Shown: positions 23,404 through 34,342, counted from the stretch's first letter. The stretch: 64,000 nucleotides of DNA from Hortaea werneckii (GCA_037044905.1 JBAOKB010000054.1:186001-250000); one strand, 5' to 3'. Notes: generated by a model from the letters alone, not told the origin. Numbers and translations: made by a program.

Positions 23404-24927
23404 TCAATCGTGGTACTGGTTCATAAACGTCGCAGCCCTCCAATGTGCGTCGTAAGCGGGGAGTTGATCGCTGTTTGCGAAGGTTTGCGGGTGATCGAAA
23501 GTCTCGGACTTTCTGCCATCGGGCATGGGCGAGCCATATCGTGGCAAGCGGATCATACGGACACGGTCGTCTGCGTCGGCTCCGTCTCTGCTTCCCCATG
23601 TGGTCTGCAGCAAGATTTATTAGCATACGCATACGTGTAGTCATACCAGTGTGGCTTACCTCGCTCAAAGTGAATAAACCCCAGAGCTTAATGAGACCGT
23701 GGAAGTAGCCAAAGAAGATGTAGACCGGAATAAAGACGACGTCTGCGGGATATCGGATGAAGTGGCCCCAGAGCTTGACAGTCTTGCTAAAGACGAATGT
23801 CCAAGCAGCCAGGAAAGTCATAAGTGCCACCCTAGTGTCGTGAGGCCAGTCGAGGGAGGCCTGGTACCATGCCACAAAGATAAGTATGTCGTACGGCAAA
23901 GCCCAAGCCGTGATTGTTGTTTGCAGCACCGAGTACGTGCTCCAAGGCTGAGTCCACCAATAATGCTTCTCCACGAACATGCTGGTCAAATTGCTTCTCC
24001 AATTGCTTCGGACCCATCTGAGGCACTGGCTCAAATATTTCGGGCTGTCTTCGAGTGTCGTCTGGACTTCGGCCTCCTTGTGATATTGCATGGCGATCTT
24101 GTGGCCATGTCTATACATCCATCGAGTGATGAAATTGTCGTCGTCAGCATTCAGCTGACAGGTTCGCCACTGCTCGTGTGTGAACCCGTGAGTGAATTCT
24201 TCCGCCTGCAGGATATTACTGCGATATGCGACGGTTCGACCGGATAGACAGGGGAGGCCGCCATCGATGTGCAGACATGCAGAGCAGTCGAAATTGCGCC
24301 GCTCCAAGTAGGCGGCTCCTAGAAAGCTCCAAATGCTTACGCTCGATGACCTCTTGAGGCGCTGTGAAGTCCCGACTCCGCCTACCTGGGCGTCCTCAAA
24401 GGTGCTAATATCCATTGCAGCACTTTCGGTGGCCAAATCACGTCGTCGTCCACAAACATGGTGAGACGGGTCGTGACTTCCGGTATAGCGCGGCACATCT
24501 GCCGGCGTTTGTTTGCCTCCCTAATGCTCAAGACCCTGATCTTCTTCGCATTAATTCCGTTGGCCACCTTGTTCAGGGCCTCTACGTTCGCGTCGACGGT
24601 GACGAGAAGCATCTCGTACGGCTCCGCCTGGAGACATGTTCTGATGGTCGTCTCCAATTCATCTCCACCAGTGGCGATGGTCGGACATATGATAGTAACG
24701 TCCTGAGAGGAGTACGTTGGGTTTTCTGGTATTGGAGTGGGCCGGAAGGTCCAATGCGATATGCAGTTAACAATCAGGCGGATATAGCGAAAACACCTAC
24801 AGAAGCAGAGTCAACCTGCATGTTCCACAGCAGAGTGGAGTGGCCTGTGCGACCCTGCCAAGGGTGGCGGCTACGGGCATACTAATACATACCATGCAGT
24901 AACGGCAACAAAAAGCCAGGAAACCAT
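23404..24927 (-). CDS. Membrane glycosyltransferase family 2, polysaccharide-synthase type (one frame break)
   Basis: Processive-type GT2 enzyme related to hyaluronan/capsular polysaccharide synthases and to Zymoseptoria tritici GT2, which is needed for hyphal growth on surfaces and for virulence; the polymer made is not known from sequence. Exons 24927-24893, 24796-23660 and 23604-23404 have introns of 96 and 55 nt, giving 457 residues after repair. The tiny first exon encodes a membrane-anchor start (MVSWLFVAVTAW). The catalytic domain has VTIICPTIATGGDELE, then the metal-binding VDDDVIWP near residue 126. An ADDDNF motif is near 230, and QCLRWVRS (the QxxRW position) is near 269. Three or so membrane spans follow, and the C-terminus TWGSRDGADADD..RMIRLPRYG is typical of the fungal family. 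One base is missing at 24398-24402 (AAA on the plus strand). Confidence 0.87.
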
Positions 24928-25565
24928 GCTGCCGCTACCTTGAAACGAGAGGAAGGGAGGGCGAAACCGGCGACGACATAGATCGGGAGTCTGCAGAATC
25001 GAGGTATAAAGGCAAAGGATCAGAGGAGGGTCAGAGAAATATAAGTTTCAACCATTGATCTCGGTTGTCATGCGATGCAGGCGCTTAGTGTCCGGGCCAT
25101 GCCATGGTGAGCGCAGTGGTTTTGGCAGCAGAGGTGCTGGCCGTTGTGCGCAGAGCTCTATTTCCTATATGAGATCACGTTTGAAAGAAATGGAGGCACA
25201 TGCAAGCTGGTCCACTCACTCAAAATGGAGCTGGCTGGCCTTTTCCTGCAAAGAGCTATGGCTGGCGCCCATCATCCCGCTTGTACAGTCGTTGATAGTG
25301 GGGTCGGTGCACGAGCTGCCTCGCTAGTCTCTTTGCCCTTCGCCTGCGGCAAGCTAAGCATGGGCTTGGCGGGAAATGCCCGTTCCTCGCTCTTCTGCGT
25401 GCGTGCCAGTGGTGGTTGACTGGGTGGTGCTGGTGCTGGGGCTGCGTCTTGCTAGCTTCTTCTTGCTGCAGGCCCGCCGGAGCAACTGGCTGCGCGATTA
25501 CAGCCCGCTCTCTAGCGCCCGGCCGCTGATGGAGTAGAGACGACGGACAGGCAGGCAGGCGAGAC

Positions 25566-25624
25566 AGGCTCGGACACAGGCTCGGACACAGCCAGGCAGC
25601 ACGTCCACTCTCCGTCCACTCTCC
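25566..25624. repeat. Short tandem direct repeats
   Basis: A 12-bp unit AGGCTCGGACAC occurs twice in tandem from 25566, followed shortly by an 11-bp unit GTCCACTCTCC repeated twice (about 25602-25624). Non-coding as far as I can see. Confidence 0.7.
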
Positions 25625-26332
25625 GAGCCACTTGAGCCACTGTCCAGGCCCGCTATGGGTCAATCTCGGCCGCCAAAGCCAGCCTGCTTGGCCAGCGGCA
25701 AGCGGCAAAAAAGAGCGCCCACTTCTGCTCCGGGTCACCGTCGCGTCCAAGTGACATTGGGAGCGTGACACCCATCGCCCACGCCGTCCGAAAGGCGTTG
25801 AGGCGTGAGACCTCAGACATGCTTCGAAAACGTCAAGGTTATCGACGATGGATGGTTCGACTGGGGTAAAGAGAGGGTCGTCCGGCCGGCTGATGAATGA
25901 CGACTTCCTTTAGCGGCGCTAGCGGCGCGAGGAAGGAACTGGCGCACTGACACGCAGTGGACAAAAAGCTTGCCCACCTGCTTCGGCTACGCGCATGCTG
26001 CAGCCATCAGCACTCGGCGGCCACCAGCACTCTACGGAAGGAGGACGTGAGGTGTGTATGTGCAGTATCCATGGGCCACAGTGGGATACCTCCATTAGGT
26101 ACAGGGCTTGACGACGGAGGCATGCTCCATCGACCGAAGCCCGCTGAATCCACTGTGCAGTGGGCAGCAAACATGTGTACATACCTATCTACCGAGCATA
26201 TCTACATACATACATGGGTACATACGCCTACTATGCGAGCCCATGCTGACGCGTGGTTTCACGCTTGCTTGCGTCGCGATGCAGGCAGTCTGACACGAAT
26301 TGACATTACACACTGCCCAGTAGCTGTTTTCT

Positions 26333-26374
26333 TTGTTGTTGCTGTCGTCGTCGTCGTCGTTGTCATCCTCCTCC
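26333..26374. repeat. Trinucleotide microsatellite
   Basis: A run of GTT/GCT/GTC and TCG trinucleotides lies in non-coding DNA; the purest part is about five TCG units. Confidence 0.75.
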
Positions 26375-28333
26375 GCAATCGAGAGTCCCACTCTCACAGC
26401 CCTTGATCCTGGCTTTGGATCGCGACTTCAACCGAGGACACTCCACACAAGGGCCGCAACGGGAATTCAGACCCTGTGTGGAGTCATCACCGCAGGCTCG
26501 CATTTCGCGCCTGCAGATAGCGCCTGTAACGCTGGGAGGCTTTCGGAGCCGGCCAAATTCACTCTCTGTCCATCGCGCGATTCCGGCGAGGCAATGCCGC
26601 GCCTGTCCTTCCACATCAGTTCCACTTCGCGTTGCGAAGCGCAGCAAGCGTGCTCTCATACCTACGTCAAAGCGCACCACCACTCTGCACCTCCTGCTGC
26701 GGGTGCGATTTCCTCCTAAAGGCACCAAGCATGATGGACAGTGACATAGCAGCAGTCACTAAGATACGTTGCTACTAAAATCCCATCTAGCGATACAAAG
26801 CTTCAGAAATCTGGGGTTGAACATGTTCGCGAGCAATGGCTTGAGATCGACCGGGGAAGTGTGTCTCCCGCGAGCCCCGCTGCACGTAACGCAGCACAAG
26901 CAGGGCAGAAACGGCTCGCTTGTGAGCAGCTCATCTGCCAGAGGTGGGTGGATGCAGACGCTTGCGCAGGTCGTTATTGTGCTAAACTGCGTCTCAATAA
27001 ACCTCCAAGCTCGGGCCAATAGTGGATGGATGCCAGTCAGACTGCTTTAACCGGATCTGCGCGCCTACCTATTCTGTCCACATAGGCACTCTGCATGTCT
27101 CGCGCACCCGTCTCGGTTCAGCGACGGCGGCCGGGGAAGCATGGCAATGCTGCCGCGTCTGCGGAAATCGGAACATCGACAAGTGGTCGTTTTGCGATGG
27201 AAGCTCAAAAGACCTTTGTCCTACCGAGAGCATGCTTATCGACGGTCGTTTGGCGGCCTTGATTCAAACGAAGCACGATTAGGCGAAATGAACCCACCAA
27301 CAGATGTTCTCGACACAGAATGAAATGATTGTCACAGTGAGCCTCCTAGACTTGGTCTCGTTGACGTTGCCTCCTGTGGCGTCCAGTGGCGGCCGGGTCT
27401 CAGAACAACCGCGGATCTTGCTAACGCATGTACTGTCGGCTCTGGTCTTCGAAAGAAAGATCGAAGCACAGCAAAGAGCCGGCGAGGTACGACCGGATGT
27501 CGCCGGGTGTCCGGAGGCTGGGCGCCTGTCTGGTTTAGGTGGCACAGCAATCCGAAAGCCACCCCATCCCCTGGGGCGGCTAATCTGGGTTGTTGTACTC
27601 CTATAGACGCGTTTGTATTGCACTGGCCACCCCAGGTGGCGAATTGGCGGCTCCTCGCAACTGAACGACTGGTTTGCCGAGCCCGGTCGCGGTCCCGTGG
27701 TAACCAGGTTCATCCAATGCCGAGGGATGGATGCAATTCGTGATCGATGCGGTGTTCTTTGCCGGGTGCTCGTAAATACCGAGACCGTTGACCAGACTTC
27801 TAGCTCGTCGTTTCAACGGAGAGTCGGCCCTGGTATGCGATTGATGCTCTCTTCATAGGCTCTGGTAGATATCCCGGCCCTGAGTCTGAATCCGGCACAA
27901 GACTGTGTGAGTTGCCAAGTGATGAACTGAACAGCATGCACCTTGAAGACCCGCAGGTGGCGTACACCAATCAGAGTGACTGTGCCTACTCCACCCGATA
28001 TCCGTCATTCTCGACTGGCCTTGAAACGCGTGCGAATTAGCATATGCGTCGGCAAATTGAAAGACCGCGGAACAAATGAACGCTAGAAGTCAGTTCTCAT
28101 GCACCATCACAGATCGTAGGTATATGTTAGAAAGACAGAAAGATGCTTTAGAAGACATCTATGATCAACATGCATAATATGCACAATAGTACACGCGCCA
28201 ACTGGGAAGTCTGGCGCACCGTGATTTCCTCAACCAACGTCAGAGCTCGTAGTTTTCCCTCCATTTAGAATCATCCCCTCGACACATCTGCCCACACCTT
28301 TCTCAGGTACCCCTTCTAAGACTCTCCTCCGGC

Positions 28334-29092
28334 CTAGTGGTGCTCTCCGCCGTGGGGGTCACCCCTGTACCCAACCAGCTTAAACCTACCGATCATCTCG
28401 CCGACGGTGAAGAAGCCGAGTGTCTCGGCGGCGACAACGCCGACGGTCGTAAGGGTGGCGGTGTCCATATTCCTTATGCGGGCAAGCAAGCTCTCTGGGC
28501 TGTTCACTGCCTGCTGGGCGGTGCCCTGGGCCGCGGAGCCAGTCCGGCTCATCAAACTCGAGGGGTTGCGAAGCGCGTTCTGCAGCGGCGTGAGGTAAGA
28601 TTGAACGGTTTGCATTGTGCTGTATGGGTTAGTCGATGCGCGCAATTCTGGATCGGGTGGTGCTTACGGCGGGTACATGTTGCGGCCCTGGATCATGATC
28701 TTCCCGAGCTCACCCGCAACACGCGCATAGTAGATTGTCGGTGGGATCAGACCTGATATCAAAGTCAATTACGCCAGTTTTCAGATGCTGAGATCAACTT
28801 CCTCGTCCTTACCCTGCACAAACTGGATTGCCTGGCCTGTGCGGCCACCCACGTTGTTCAATGCCTTGCCAGCAGAAGCTGCCGTGCTGCTCACAGCGGA
28901 GCCTGCGGAGCTCGTGACTCGCGAGAGACCTTGCTGGGCCTTGCCTGCGGCCTCAGATGCGCCCTCCTTCGCTTTCGATGCGCCTTGAGAGGCGGTGTTG
29001 CTTGCAGCCTCGGTGGTGGTGGATGCTGCGCGTCTCTGGATGACCCATCTTGACTGTCTGAGCGCCAAGCGGGGCAACGCGGCGGAGGACAT
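28334..29092 (-). CDS. ATP20: Mitochondrial F1Fo ATP synthase subunit g
   Basis: Subunit g of the Fo membrane sector, needed for ATP synthase dimers and thus cristae shape. Three exons, 29092-28813, 28752-28668 and 28619-28334, with introns of 60 and 48 nt (GTAAGG..CAG, GTAAGC..CAG), give an intact 216-residue protein. The N-terminus is a mitochondrial targeting region (LPRLALRQSRWVIQRRAAS), followed by an unusually long Ala/Ser/Gly-rich linker. The conserved block LIPPTIYYARVAGELGK is next, and the C-terminal membrane span near VVAAETLGFFTVGEMIGRF carries the subunit g G-x-x-x-G-like motif before GYRG. Longer than the yeast protein because of the linker. It is divergent to ROK1, with 227 bp between starts. 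No frame breaks. Confidence 0.9.
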
Positions 29093-29319
29093 GGTTGTGG
29101 AGAGAGCGGAGGTTTTCGGCGTGTACAATGGATGCGGTTGAGGTGTTGCTGCTGTTGCCCATCTCCCTGATTTTCTCGGGGCGGGAGATGCCGTCCACCG
29201 AAAGCAAGCCGGATCTTGCCGAGTCGCAAAGAAGTTCCCGTCTTGCCGTCGAGATGAATTTCTAAAACCAACACAGTCAAGTTGTTTGTCTGACCTTCGA
29301 CTACCTGCGATACAGCACG
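29093..29319. promoter_or_regulatory. Short divergent promoter of ATP20 and ROK1
   Basis: Only 227 bp separate the two start codons, so both promoters and 5' UTRs must share this space. No element is identified with confidence. Confidence 0.5.
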
Positions 29320-31428
29320 ATGGATCCTCTGAAGCTGTTGTCGCGATCGACCAAGATCAGTGCAAAGACGTCGAAAAAGCCGGCACAAAGTACCCCTTCG
29401 AGCGGCCAAAATGCGCAACCGCAACTTTTCCCAGCGCACGAGACGTCAACTTCTTCAAAGAAGAGAAAAAGAGATCACAATACACCGACCATATCAGACG
29501 AACAGCTTGGTGGGCTTGACTTCTTCGGTACTGGCTCTGCAAAGCATGCCAAAGCGAACGAAGATGCTAAGCCAATGCCGGCAAGTGAACGACTGGAGGG
29601 CGATGCTATGATGACGGAAGACGATGTTCCAGACTTAGCTATGCCTGAAAACGACATAAGCGATCAAGATGCTCGGGCAGTTTTGAAAAAGCATAAGCTT
29701 AAGGTGACCTGGCTCAACCCAAAGGAGAAAGCAAAGAAGGAGAAGCGAAAGAGCAAAAGCGAAGAGAAAGCCAAGAAGCCTAAGCCACAACTGTTCCCGC
29801 ATCCTTTGCAATCATTCCGTGGAATGAAGCAGAAGTACGAGGTAGGGAACAAACTGGCGGGCAACATAGAGGCCCAAGGTTACGATACACCAACAGAAGT
29901 CCAATTAGGCGCACTCCCTCTGCTATTGGAGGAGCCGAAGAGGTACCTTCCTCAGGAGAACAGGAGCGATGAGTCTGATGGGCAGGAAGTCGATCTGCTG
30001 ACTGTTGCTCCAACCGGGAGCGGGAAGACATTAGCGTTCATGATACCTTTGTTGCAGAAGGTCAGTGCATTGAGGCGGGCAGAAAAGGTGTCACAAGAGT
30101 CTACAGTGGCGATTGTTCTCGCTCCTACAAAAGAGCTTGCAGGACAAACCGTCAACGAGGGGCGAAAGCTGGCCAATGGTACTGGAATCAAAATCACCCA
30201 GCTTCGAAAGGGAATGCGCATTGCAGCGGCTCAGAACACGGAGAATCAAGAACAGCAGGCGAACGAGCAGCCACCTGTCAAAGCGGATGTAATTGTGAGC
30301 ACGCCAGGTCTCCTATTCTCTTCCCTGTATGAATCTTCAGGATCTGGTAAACCCACCGTACCAAGTGTACGGTACTTTGTACTTGACGAAGCGGACGTGC
30401 TCCTCGATCCGCTATTTCGTGAGCAGACTCTTGGTGTCTGGAACGCCCTTAACAATCCGGCTCTGCGCGTCAGCTTGTGGTCAGCCACGATGGGAAGCAA
30501 TATCGAGGAGCTGACACGCTCTACCATTGACAACCGGCGCAAACATATCACGGACAACAGTGGTGAACATGTTCCCGAAGCGCCTCTCATCAGGCTAGTA
30601 GTCGGCTTGAAGGATTCAGCTGTGCCGAACATCGATCATAAGCTTGTCTACGCGGCCACAGAGCAGGGGAAGCTGATGGGTCTCCGGCAACTTCTACATC
30701 CTACTGCAACGTCTAAAGAGGCTGGCCCACCGCTACTGCCACCATTCCTGGTCTTCACGCAGACTATCGAGCGAGCAATTGCGTTGCATTCCGAGTTACT
30801 TTACGATATCCCAATAGAAGCTGGAGGCATTAGTCGCATTGCTGTTTTGCACTCAGATCTATCAGATTCTGCCAGAGACAGCGTGATGACACGCTTCCGC
30901 AAAGGCGAAATTTGGGTCCTCATCACGACTGATCTTCTTTCACGTGGCGTGGATTTCCGCGGCGTCAACGGGGTTGTGAACTACGACATCCCCACGTCAA
31001 GCGCAGCATATGTTCACCGTGTTGGCCGTACAGGTAGAGCCGGTCGTGAAGGTGGAATGGCTATGACACTGTACAGCAAGGAGGACATACCATATCTCAA
31101 ACATGTGGCCAACATAGTTGCAACTGCGCAAAAGCACAGGGGTGCGCCAGAAGGAAGCGGCATGCAGCAGTGGCTACTTGATGCTCTTCCCAGCTTGAGC
31201 AAGCAAGAGAAGCGAAAGCTGAAGAAACGTGGCGTGGAATCCCGGACGTCTCGCGGAAAGGAAAGCGACCCCAAAGCTGCTCGACGAGCTAAAATCAGCT
31301 CAAAGTCTGGTTATGTACGCAAAGAAGAGAACAAGCGCAAAGGGGCGGTCGCAGGAAGCAAGCGAAGAAAACAGATGGATGCCACGAGTGATCAAGAAAG
31401 CGAGGCCGACTTTGGAGGTTTTGATTAA
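29320..31428 (+). CDS. ROK1: ATP-dependent DEAD-box RNA helicase Rok1
   Basis: Nucleolar RNA helicase needed for early 18S rRNA processing and small-subunit assembly. Intronless and intact, 702 residues. A Lys/Ser-rich N-terminal region of about 170 residues includes LKKHKLKVTWLNPKEK and is followed by the helicase core. The core has the Q motif GYDTPTEVQ near 187, motif I APTGSGKT near 229 and motif Ia PTKELAGQ near 268. TPGLL, in place of the common TPGR, is near 327, LDEAD near 354 and SAT near 387. The second lobe ends with HRVGRTGRAGR near 565. The GLL variant and FVLDEADVLLDP are features of Rok1 in fungi. The C-terminus is basic and ends in an acidic patch. Its stop codon lies only 11 bp from the stop of the convergent dehydrogenase gene. 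Confidence 0.93.
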   Translation: MDPLKLLSRSTKISAKTSKKPAQSTPSSGQNAQPQLFPAHETSTSSKKRKRDHNTPTISDEQLGGLDFFGTGSAKHAKANEDAKPMPASERLEGDAMMTEDDVPDLAMPENDISDQDARAVLKKHKLKVTWLNPKEKAKKEKRKSKSEEKAKKPKPQLFPHPLQSFRGMKQKYEVGNKLAGNIEAQGYDTPTEVQLGALPLLLEEPKRYLPQENRSDESDGQEVDLLTVAPTGSGKTLAFMIPLLQKVSALRRAEKVSQESTVAIVLAPTKELAGQTVNEGRKLANGTGIKITQLRKGMRIAAAQNTENQEQQANEQPPVKADVIVSTPGLLFSSLYESSGSGKPTVPSVRYFVLDEADVLLDPLFREQTLGVWNALNNPALRVSLWSATMGSNIEELTRSTIDNRRKHITDNSGEHVPEAPLIRLVVGLKDSAVPNIDHKLVYAATEQGKLMGLRQLLHPTATSKEAGPPLLPPFLVFTQTIERAIALHSELLYDIPIEAGGISRIAVLHSDLSDSARDSVMTRFRKGEIWVLITTDLLSRGVDFRGVNGVVNYDIPTSSAAYVHRVGRTGRAGREGGMAMTLYSKEDIPYLKHVANIVATAQKHRGAPEGSGMQQWLLDALPSLSKQEKRKLKKRGVESRTSRGKESDPKAARRAKISSKSGYVRKEENKRKGAVAGSKRRKQMDATSDQESEADFGGFD

Positions 31429-31439
31429 GTCCGAGACTA

Positions 31440-32266
31440 TTATTGCAGGTTGACGAAGAGTCCACCATCCACTAACAGCTGAGCGCCAGACACGTACTGG
31501 GCCAGGTCACTCCCAAGAAAAACTGCAGGTCCTGCTAGATCCTGGGTCTTGCCTAATCGACCAAGTGGGATTCGGCCTTCCATGTACTTCTTCTTTTCCG
31601 GGTCTGCCATGTCCTCGTCGTTAAGCTGTGTTCTGATTGTGCCGGGAAGCAACGCGTTGCATCTTATGTTGTACTTGCCCAGGGCGCAAGCTGTACTCTG
31701 CATCAAAGACAGTACACCAGCTTTCGTCGGCGTGTAATGTGTCTGGCCTGCGCCGCCCACCAGCGCTGAAATCGAAGAGATGCCAATGATGCTGCCACCC
31801 TTAGGTTCCTGACGGGCCATTTGTTGCGCGCCAGCTTGCACCGCAAAGAAAGCTCCATTCAGGTTGGTCTTGATGGTAAAATCAACGAGGTCAGGCGAAA
31901 TCCTATCATTCTCTTAGCACCTCAATCTCTCCTTCAGCACGCATATACTTACGTCAAAAAGTCTGCAAATTCGCAGACGCCAGCGTTGCTCACAAAGATA
32001 TCCAGTCTTCCCCATTTCTCTACCGTCTTCCTCACCAGTTCCTGTCCAGTCTCCGGCTTCGTGATGTCACCGGCTACTGCTATAAGCGGTGCTGATTCGC
32101 CGACTTCTTTTTGCAGTTCTTGAAACTGCGACGTCGACTTGTCGTCTGGAAAATAATTCACTGCCACCTTGGCGCCATGTTTGAGATACTCAACCGCGAT
32201 CGCTCTTCCGATTCCCGTCACTGCGCCTGTGATGATTGCAATTCTGCCGCCGAGAAGCTGGGCCAT
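31440..32266 (-). CDS. Short-chain dehydrogenase, L-rhamnose-1-dehydrogenase-like
   Basis: NAD(P)-dependent short-chain dehydrogenase/reductase. Exons 32266-31953 and 31902-31440, intron of 50 nt (GTAAGT..TAG), intact at 258 residues. The nucleotide-binding motif TGAVTGIG is at residues 13-20, the SNAG motif near 94 and the catalytic triad at Ser148, Tyr161 and Lys165 (YTPTK). The C-terminus LLVDGG-x-F is typical. The N-terminal MAQLLGGRIAIITG resembles fungal L-rhamnose-1-dehydrogenase (LRA1), which oxidises L-rhamnose to the lactone. The divergent neighbour is a lactonase of the family that performs the next step, which supports that reading. Generic SDRs look alike, so the substrate remains inferred. 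Confidence 0.8.
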
Positions 32267-32635
32267 GATCTTAGGAAAATGAGAGGTGCAATTATGGAAA
32301 ACGGGACGATGGAGGGAACGAAATATCTTACCTTTGAGAGCCTAGCTCTGACGACCGCACTGACATCGTGTCGACAAGATGTTGTCGCGAGAGTCGCGTG
32401 GGAAAGTGGGCTGGTGGGGTCGCGACGTCGGAGTAAAGCACACCGAGGTGGAGGGCAGAAGCCGATGTACGTATGTCCACCTGGGCGTTGTGTAAACAGT
32501 ATGAGATGTGTGGTTGAAGTGCATAGCTAGAGGCAAGTCCTATCGTGCCCTGCATCGGTGTTGTGAGCGAATACGAGGACTGTTTGCGAACCTCTGGAAA
32601 GGCGGCCTTAGATCTATGAAAACTACCATTTAGCC
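32267..32635. promoter_or_regulatory. Divergent promoter of the dehydrogenase/lactonase pair
   Basis: 369 bp between two outward-facing start codons of functionally related genes, suggesting co-regulation by a shared element. I cannot point to a specific binding site. Confidence 0.45.
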
Positions 32636-33688
32636 ATGTCTCCTCAAACAATCATCGACAGCCACATTCATCTATGGCCACAGGAGACCTCCAACGAACA
32701 GGGCCATGCTTGGATGACCCCTGGCATGCCCCTTGCTAAACCACATCTCCTGAAGGATTACCAGAAGGCCTCTAAATACACAGGCGGGCAGGAGGTAGAC
32801 CCCGAAGTCCAGGGCGTCGTCTACATCGAGACAGACGTCCGGTACGACTCACCAGAGTCAGGCGATCTCGCTACTTGGACCAAAGGCCCACTGGACGAAA
32901 TCCTTTTCCTCCGCAGTATTGTCGAAGGGAAGTATGGCGAACAAGACAGCAAAATGCTGCTTGGTCTTGTGCCTTGGGCGCCTATCGATCAACCCACGTC
33001 GGTGTTTGATGAGTACCTGACATTAGCAAAAGACATGGCAGGTCCGGTTGCATGGCCGAGAATCAAGGGCTTCCGCTATCTTCTACAGGCGATTGCTGAT
33101 CCCACGGCTTTCGAAAAGGTCGTGTTCGGAGATCATTTCATAGCGAATTTGAAGCTGCTCGGTCAACGCGGGTTTTCCTTCGACGTTGGAGTTGATCAGC
33201 GTTCTGGTGGAACATGGCAACTTCAAGCAGTGGCGAAGGCGATGGAGATGGCTCATGATGGCGTACCCGAGAGCGAGAAAGTCACATTCGTGATAAACCA
33301 TCTCTGTAAGCCGGAGTTCTCTATCGAAAGCGAGAATTTTCAGCAATGGCGAGTGGCCGTGGAGCGACTTTCGAAGCTGTCAAGACCGTACATGAAGCTA
33401 TCCGGAGCATTCAGCGAAATGCCTGAGGGCCTAACCTCTCCTGAGCAAATCGTCAGAACCATCAAACCCTGGGTAACTCACGTCTTGAGTGTCTTTGGTG
33501 CGAAGAAGGTGATGTTTGGAAGCGACTGGCCAGTCTGCAACGTCAAGGGCCCTGCAGCAGAGGCTTCGTGGCCAGTGTGGAAAGAAGTCGTGCAGCTTTT
33601 GCTGAGCGATGCAGAACTCTCTCTGAGCGAGGACGACATTCAGAGCATATGGTCTGGCACCGCTATGGAGGCCTATCGACTCGGATGA
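32636..33688 (+). CDS. Amidohydrolase-family lactonase, L-rhamnono-lactonase-like
   Basis: Metal-dependent TIM-barrel hydrolase (amidohydrolase_2, COG3618-type). Intronless and intact, 350 residues. The first metal motif is DSHIHLWP at residues 8-15, with histidines 10 and 12. A later His is in VINHLCKP near 221, and the conserved Asp is in FGSDWPVCN near 294. This family contains the fungal L-rhamnono-gamma-lactonase (LRA2) as well as other sugar lactonases and decarboxylases. The divergent placement beside a rhamnose-dehydrogenase-like SDR fits step two of the non-phosphorylated L-rhamnose (or L-fucose) pathway. The dehydratase and aldolase of that pathway are not in the window. Confidence 0.82.
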   Translation: MSPQTIIDSHIHLWPQETSNEQGHAWMTPGMPLAKPHLLKDYQKASKYTGGQEVDPEVQGVVYIETDVRYDSPESGDLATWTKGPLDEILFLRSIVEGKYGEQDSKMLLGLVPWAPIDQPTSVFDEYLTLAKDMAGPVAWPRIKGFRYLLQAIADPTAFEKVVFGDHFIANLKLLGQRGFSFDVGVDQRSGGTWQLQAVAKAMEMAHDGVPESEKVTFVINHLCKPEFSIESENFQQWRVAVERLSKLSRPYMKLSGAFSEMPEGLTSPEQIVRTIKPWVTHVLSVFGAKKVMFGSDWPVCNVKGPAAEASWPVWKEVVQLLLSDAELSLSEDDIQSIWSGTAMEAYRLG

Positions 33689-34342
33689 AGGCGTCCAACG
33701 TTGTTGACTTTCAACAGTATCCGGGTCAAAAAGGTAGCCACTCAAGGTCCGCTAGGCCTGTGACCGAATGCAACCAAGCCTGGAATCCAAGACTACACTG
33801 ATGGTTATCCGAAAGACGAGACTGAAACAGACACTTCGACGTCTGGGTTGAGGGGTCTTTGAATGTGAACAGGCGGAAAGCAAGCTCTATGTGCCGTCTT
33901 TCGATTGCGCTTGAGGCTTGGTACTACTTTCCAACGAATTCGTAGCCAGCGTTGTGCATCAGAGGCTCCGAGTCTGGGACATCTTCCTCCGCCACATGTA
34001 TATACCAATGATAGCACTTGCAAGACGGCACCGCATCGTCGTTCGAACGGGACTTCAGGATAGATTAACAGAGAGACATACAAAAGAAATATGAGTAAAT
34101 CAACATCAAGGCAGAGACAATCTTTGTAATAACGTTATTACGGTCGAGATGTTTTCATCTAGTAAAATCATTTAGTTGCTTGACGCGTATACGTACTCTT
34201 ACAACATTCACCCCGATGCACTCCGCCCTCAGGCATAATAGTTTTTGAAATTCGCAATCTTGCCCCCATTGAGCATCCCCCAAACGCCATGCTAGACCCC
34301 TCCAATCCACGCTTCCCCACCAGGAAGTGAGCAGTGAGGCGA
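33689..34342. other. Intergenic region between convergent genes
   Basis: Contains the 3' UTRs of the lactonase and RPB2. A minus-strand stretch near 34252-34215 encodes IANFKNYYA followed by a stop and could be a final small RPB2 exon (see RPB2). Nothing else seen. Confidence 0.4.

Larger units (their letters stand above)
24928..28333. other. 3.4-kb gene-poor region
   Basis: No frame on either strand shows a recognisable family, signal peptide or consistent splicing. The interval contains short direct repeats (25566-25624), a TCG/GTT-type microsatellite (26333-26374) and CATA-rich sequence near 26185-26225. Base composition is not obviously AT-shifted, so a RIP-degraded transposon is not apparent. 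Confidence 0.5.

Noticed and set aside
25256..25771. 171-codon minus-strand frame in the gene-poor region
   Set aside because: Low-complexity Arg/Pro/Ser composition, crosses short tandem repeats, no motif.
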